From JBATTK01 sp049670505 (lineage in GTDB: Bacteria > Bacteroidota > Bacteroidia > Flavobacteriales > Flavobacteriaceae): 43,307 nucleotides of DNA. The translations under genes were made by a program, and so were the position numbers. Below the pieces are notes generated by a model. It searched no databases. It was not told the DNA's origin and saw only the letters and a program-made list of their open reading frames with translations. Position 1 is the first letter of the stretch, and the number at the start of each line of letters is the position of its first letter. Of the stretch, positions 42,152 to 43,307 are shown one piece after another. The stretch spans positions 1 through 43,307 of the forward strand of contig JBATTK010000094.1 in the NCBI GenBank assembly GCA_049670505.1, written 5' to 3'.

Positions 42152-43096
42152 CTAGTCTTTTTCAAAGGGCAGTTCGTTGAACTGGCTCCATTCCGCCCAC
42201 GAACCATCATAATTCCTTACATTTTCATAACCCAATAATTCGGTCAATACAAAAGTAGTGTGTGAAGACCGCGCACCCGTATGACAATATACAATAATAG
42301 TGTCTTTTTTGGATGCTTGCATTTGGCTATAGATTTTTTCCAGTTCCTGGAAAGGTTTAAACTTTCCCGTCTTTTCATTGTCCATGGCCTCTTCCCAACC
42401 AATATGTATACTTTTTGGGATTCTTCCCGCTTTTGCTGCCCCTTCCTTTATACTTTTGCCGCGATACTCTTCGGCGGTTCTGGCATCCAAAATGATCGTA
42501 CTCTGCTTATCGGAAGTAATAACGGCAAGCAAATCCTCTTTATTTGTCCAAACATCAGCAGGGCTTTCAGAAGGAAACTTAAATATAGTCGGTTTCGGGG
42601 TTTTTGTTTTTGTAACAAGGGAGCCATTTATTGCTTCCCAGGCGGATAATCCACCATTCAATAGACGTACGGCATCAAAACCATAATTCTTTAAAATCCA
42701 CCAAAACCGTGCGGCATCAGTTAAACCCTTATTGTCGTATACCACAATGGTATCCTGTTGGGAAATGCCCAATTGTCCTAAAAGCACTTCCACTACTTCT
42801 TTCTTTGGTATCATGCCTTTGTAGGGATAAGAAGTGTTCTCAATATCGGTACGCCAAATGTGCACGGCCCCATCAATGTGGCCCTGTGAAAATTTTTCCG
42901 CTTTTCTGAAATCGACAAGCTTAATATTTTTATTGCCGGAAATGTATAACAGTTCTTCGGCATCGATTAGCTGTTCGGAATTAAAATAGGCATTACTTTT
43001 TGCCTTGGGATAAGGCACATGTTCCTTTTGAGACCGTTTACAGGAAAAAATACTCAACACTATGAAAAGTATCCAAATGCTATTCTTGTAAGTCAT
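42152..43096 (-). CDS. Two-domain rhodanese-like sulfurtransferase lipoprotein
   Basis: A 314-residue protein with two rhodanese domains (about 45-160 and 185-310), the layout of thiosulfate/3-mercaptopyruvate sulfurtransferases. The second domain has the active-site cysteine C271 in Y-C-H-T-G-A-R-S-S; the first has V-V-Y-D-N-K-G with no cysteine and is a non-catalytic copy, as is usual. The N-terminus has a lipobox-like S-I-F-S-C, so it is predicted to be exported and lipid-anchored. It overlaps the upstream cytochrome gene by 17 bases, indicating one transcript and possibly a shared role in oxidising or moving sulfur in the periplasm. Confidence 0.92.
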   Translation of the reverse strand: MTYKNSIWILFIVLSIFSCKRSQKEHVPYPKAKSNAYFNSEQLIDAEELLYISGNKNIKLVDFRKAEKFSQGHIDGAVHIWRTDIENTSYPYKGMIPKKEVVEVLLGQLGISQQDTIVVYDNKGLTDAARFWWILKNYGFDAVRLLNGGLSAWEAINGSLVTKTKTPKPTIFKFPSESPADVWTNKEDLLAVITSDKQSTIILDARTAEEYRGKSIKEGAAKAGRIPKSIHIGWEEAMDNEKTGKFKPFQELEKIYSQMQASKKDTIIVYCHTGARSSHTTFVLTELLGYENVRNYDGSWAEWSQFNELPFEKD

Positions 43097-43307
43097 ACCA
43101 ATCGATATCTGTTAAAATTTCCCGTCGGCCTTTTTTCTTTGGGGGATAGTTGGTCACCAAATAGTTTACGATAATCTCCTCATTATTGCCCAGGTCCCAT
43201 AAGTTCTGGGTTTCCTGCATCCATCGTATGGTAGCTATCCAGCGTTCCCTGTTCATCCTATTCTGGGTGACCAATTTTGCAGAGTGGCAATTGGTACAGT
43301 TGTTCAC
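43080..43307 (-). CDS. C-type cytochrome, 3' part only
   Basis: The gene enters from beyond the window; 75 residues to the stop are visible. Four residues in is a haem-binding C-T-N-C-H, followed by S-A-K-L-V-T-Q-N-R-M-N-R-E-R-W and a W-M-Q-E-T helix, and the charged tail T-D-I-D-W-Y-D-L-Q-E. The true start and any signal peptide lie outside. The layout resembles cytochrome subunits that accept electrons from periplasmic sulfite dehydrogenases, and the sulfurtransferase downstream agrees, but the partner enzyme gene is not in view, so the role is a suggestion. Confidence 0.82.
   Translation of the reverse strand: MNNCTNCHSAKLVTQNRMNRERWIATIRWMQETQNLWDLGNNEEIIVNYLVTNYPPKKKGRREILTDIDWYDLQE

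Overview
The window comes from a Bacteroidota genome, most likely a marine Flavobacteriaceae. The evidence is SusC/SusD-like pairs, FecR anti-sigma factors with DUF4974-like C-termini, lipoproteins starting Cys plus acidic residues, AT-rich gene leaders without clear Shine-Dalgarno sequences, a TTTG / TAnnTTTG-like promoter, and long intergenic spaces filled with degenerate palindromic repeats. I saw no tRNA, rRNA, CRISPR array, transposase or phage gene.

Left block (about 0.5-12.5 kb, all minus strand): two TonB-dependent uptake modules. One is a complete ECF sigma / FecR / TonB receptor set (12498 down to 8371). The other is FecR / SusC / SusD (7084 down to 541) with no adjacent sigma gene. 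Between them, 1.3 kb of non-coding DNA holds a roughly 390-bp direct duplication and copies of at least two palindromic repeat families.

Central block (12.7-40.7 kb): a hexuronate/pectin utilisation locus. Minus strand: lacI-type regulator, uxaC, uxaB. Plus strand, a ten-gene run: SusD-less TonB receptor, beta-helix surface lipoprotein, GH28, an unassigned helical-toroid enzyme candidate, a second GH28, GH2, an exported enolase-superfamily dehydratase, a DASS transporter and a GntP transporter. Minus strand: uxaA, an SDR fructuronate-reductase candidate, uxuA. Plus strand: kdgK, kdgA, dctP, dctQ, dctM. Together they form a path from polymer binding at the surface, through hydrolysis, import by up to three inner-membrane carriers and isomerisation (UxaC), to both branches (UxaB/UxaA for galacturonate, SDR/UxuA for glucuronate), which meet at KDG. 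KdgK and KdgA then give pyruvate and glyceraldehyde-3-phosphate.

The 16-base sequence CAATCGATTGCACAAA, a LacI-type palindrome with a conserved flank, occurs exactly three times: in the receptor promoter, in the uxaA/kdgK divergent promoter and inside the first codons of uxaC. A 13/16 version lies upstream of lacI. This ties the separate operons into one predicted regulon.

Right edge (40.7-43.3 kb): a repeat-rich spacer, then an unrelated minus-strand cluster of a fatty acid hydroxylase/sterol desaturase family protein, a two-domain rhodanese lipoprotein and the 3' end of a c-type cytochrome gene that runs off the window.

The most original material is the receptor / beta-helix lipoprotein pair standing in for SusCD, the unassigned enzyme candidate at 22891-24135, the exported sugar-acid dehydratase, and the operator inside uxaC.
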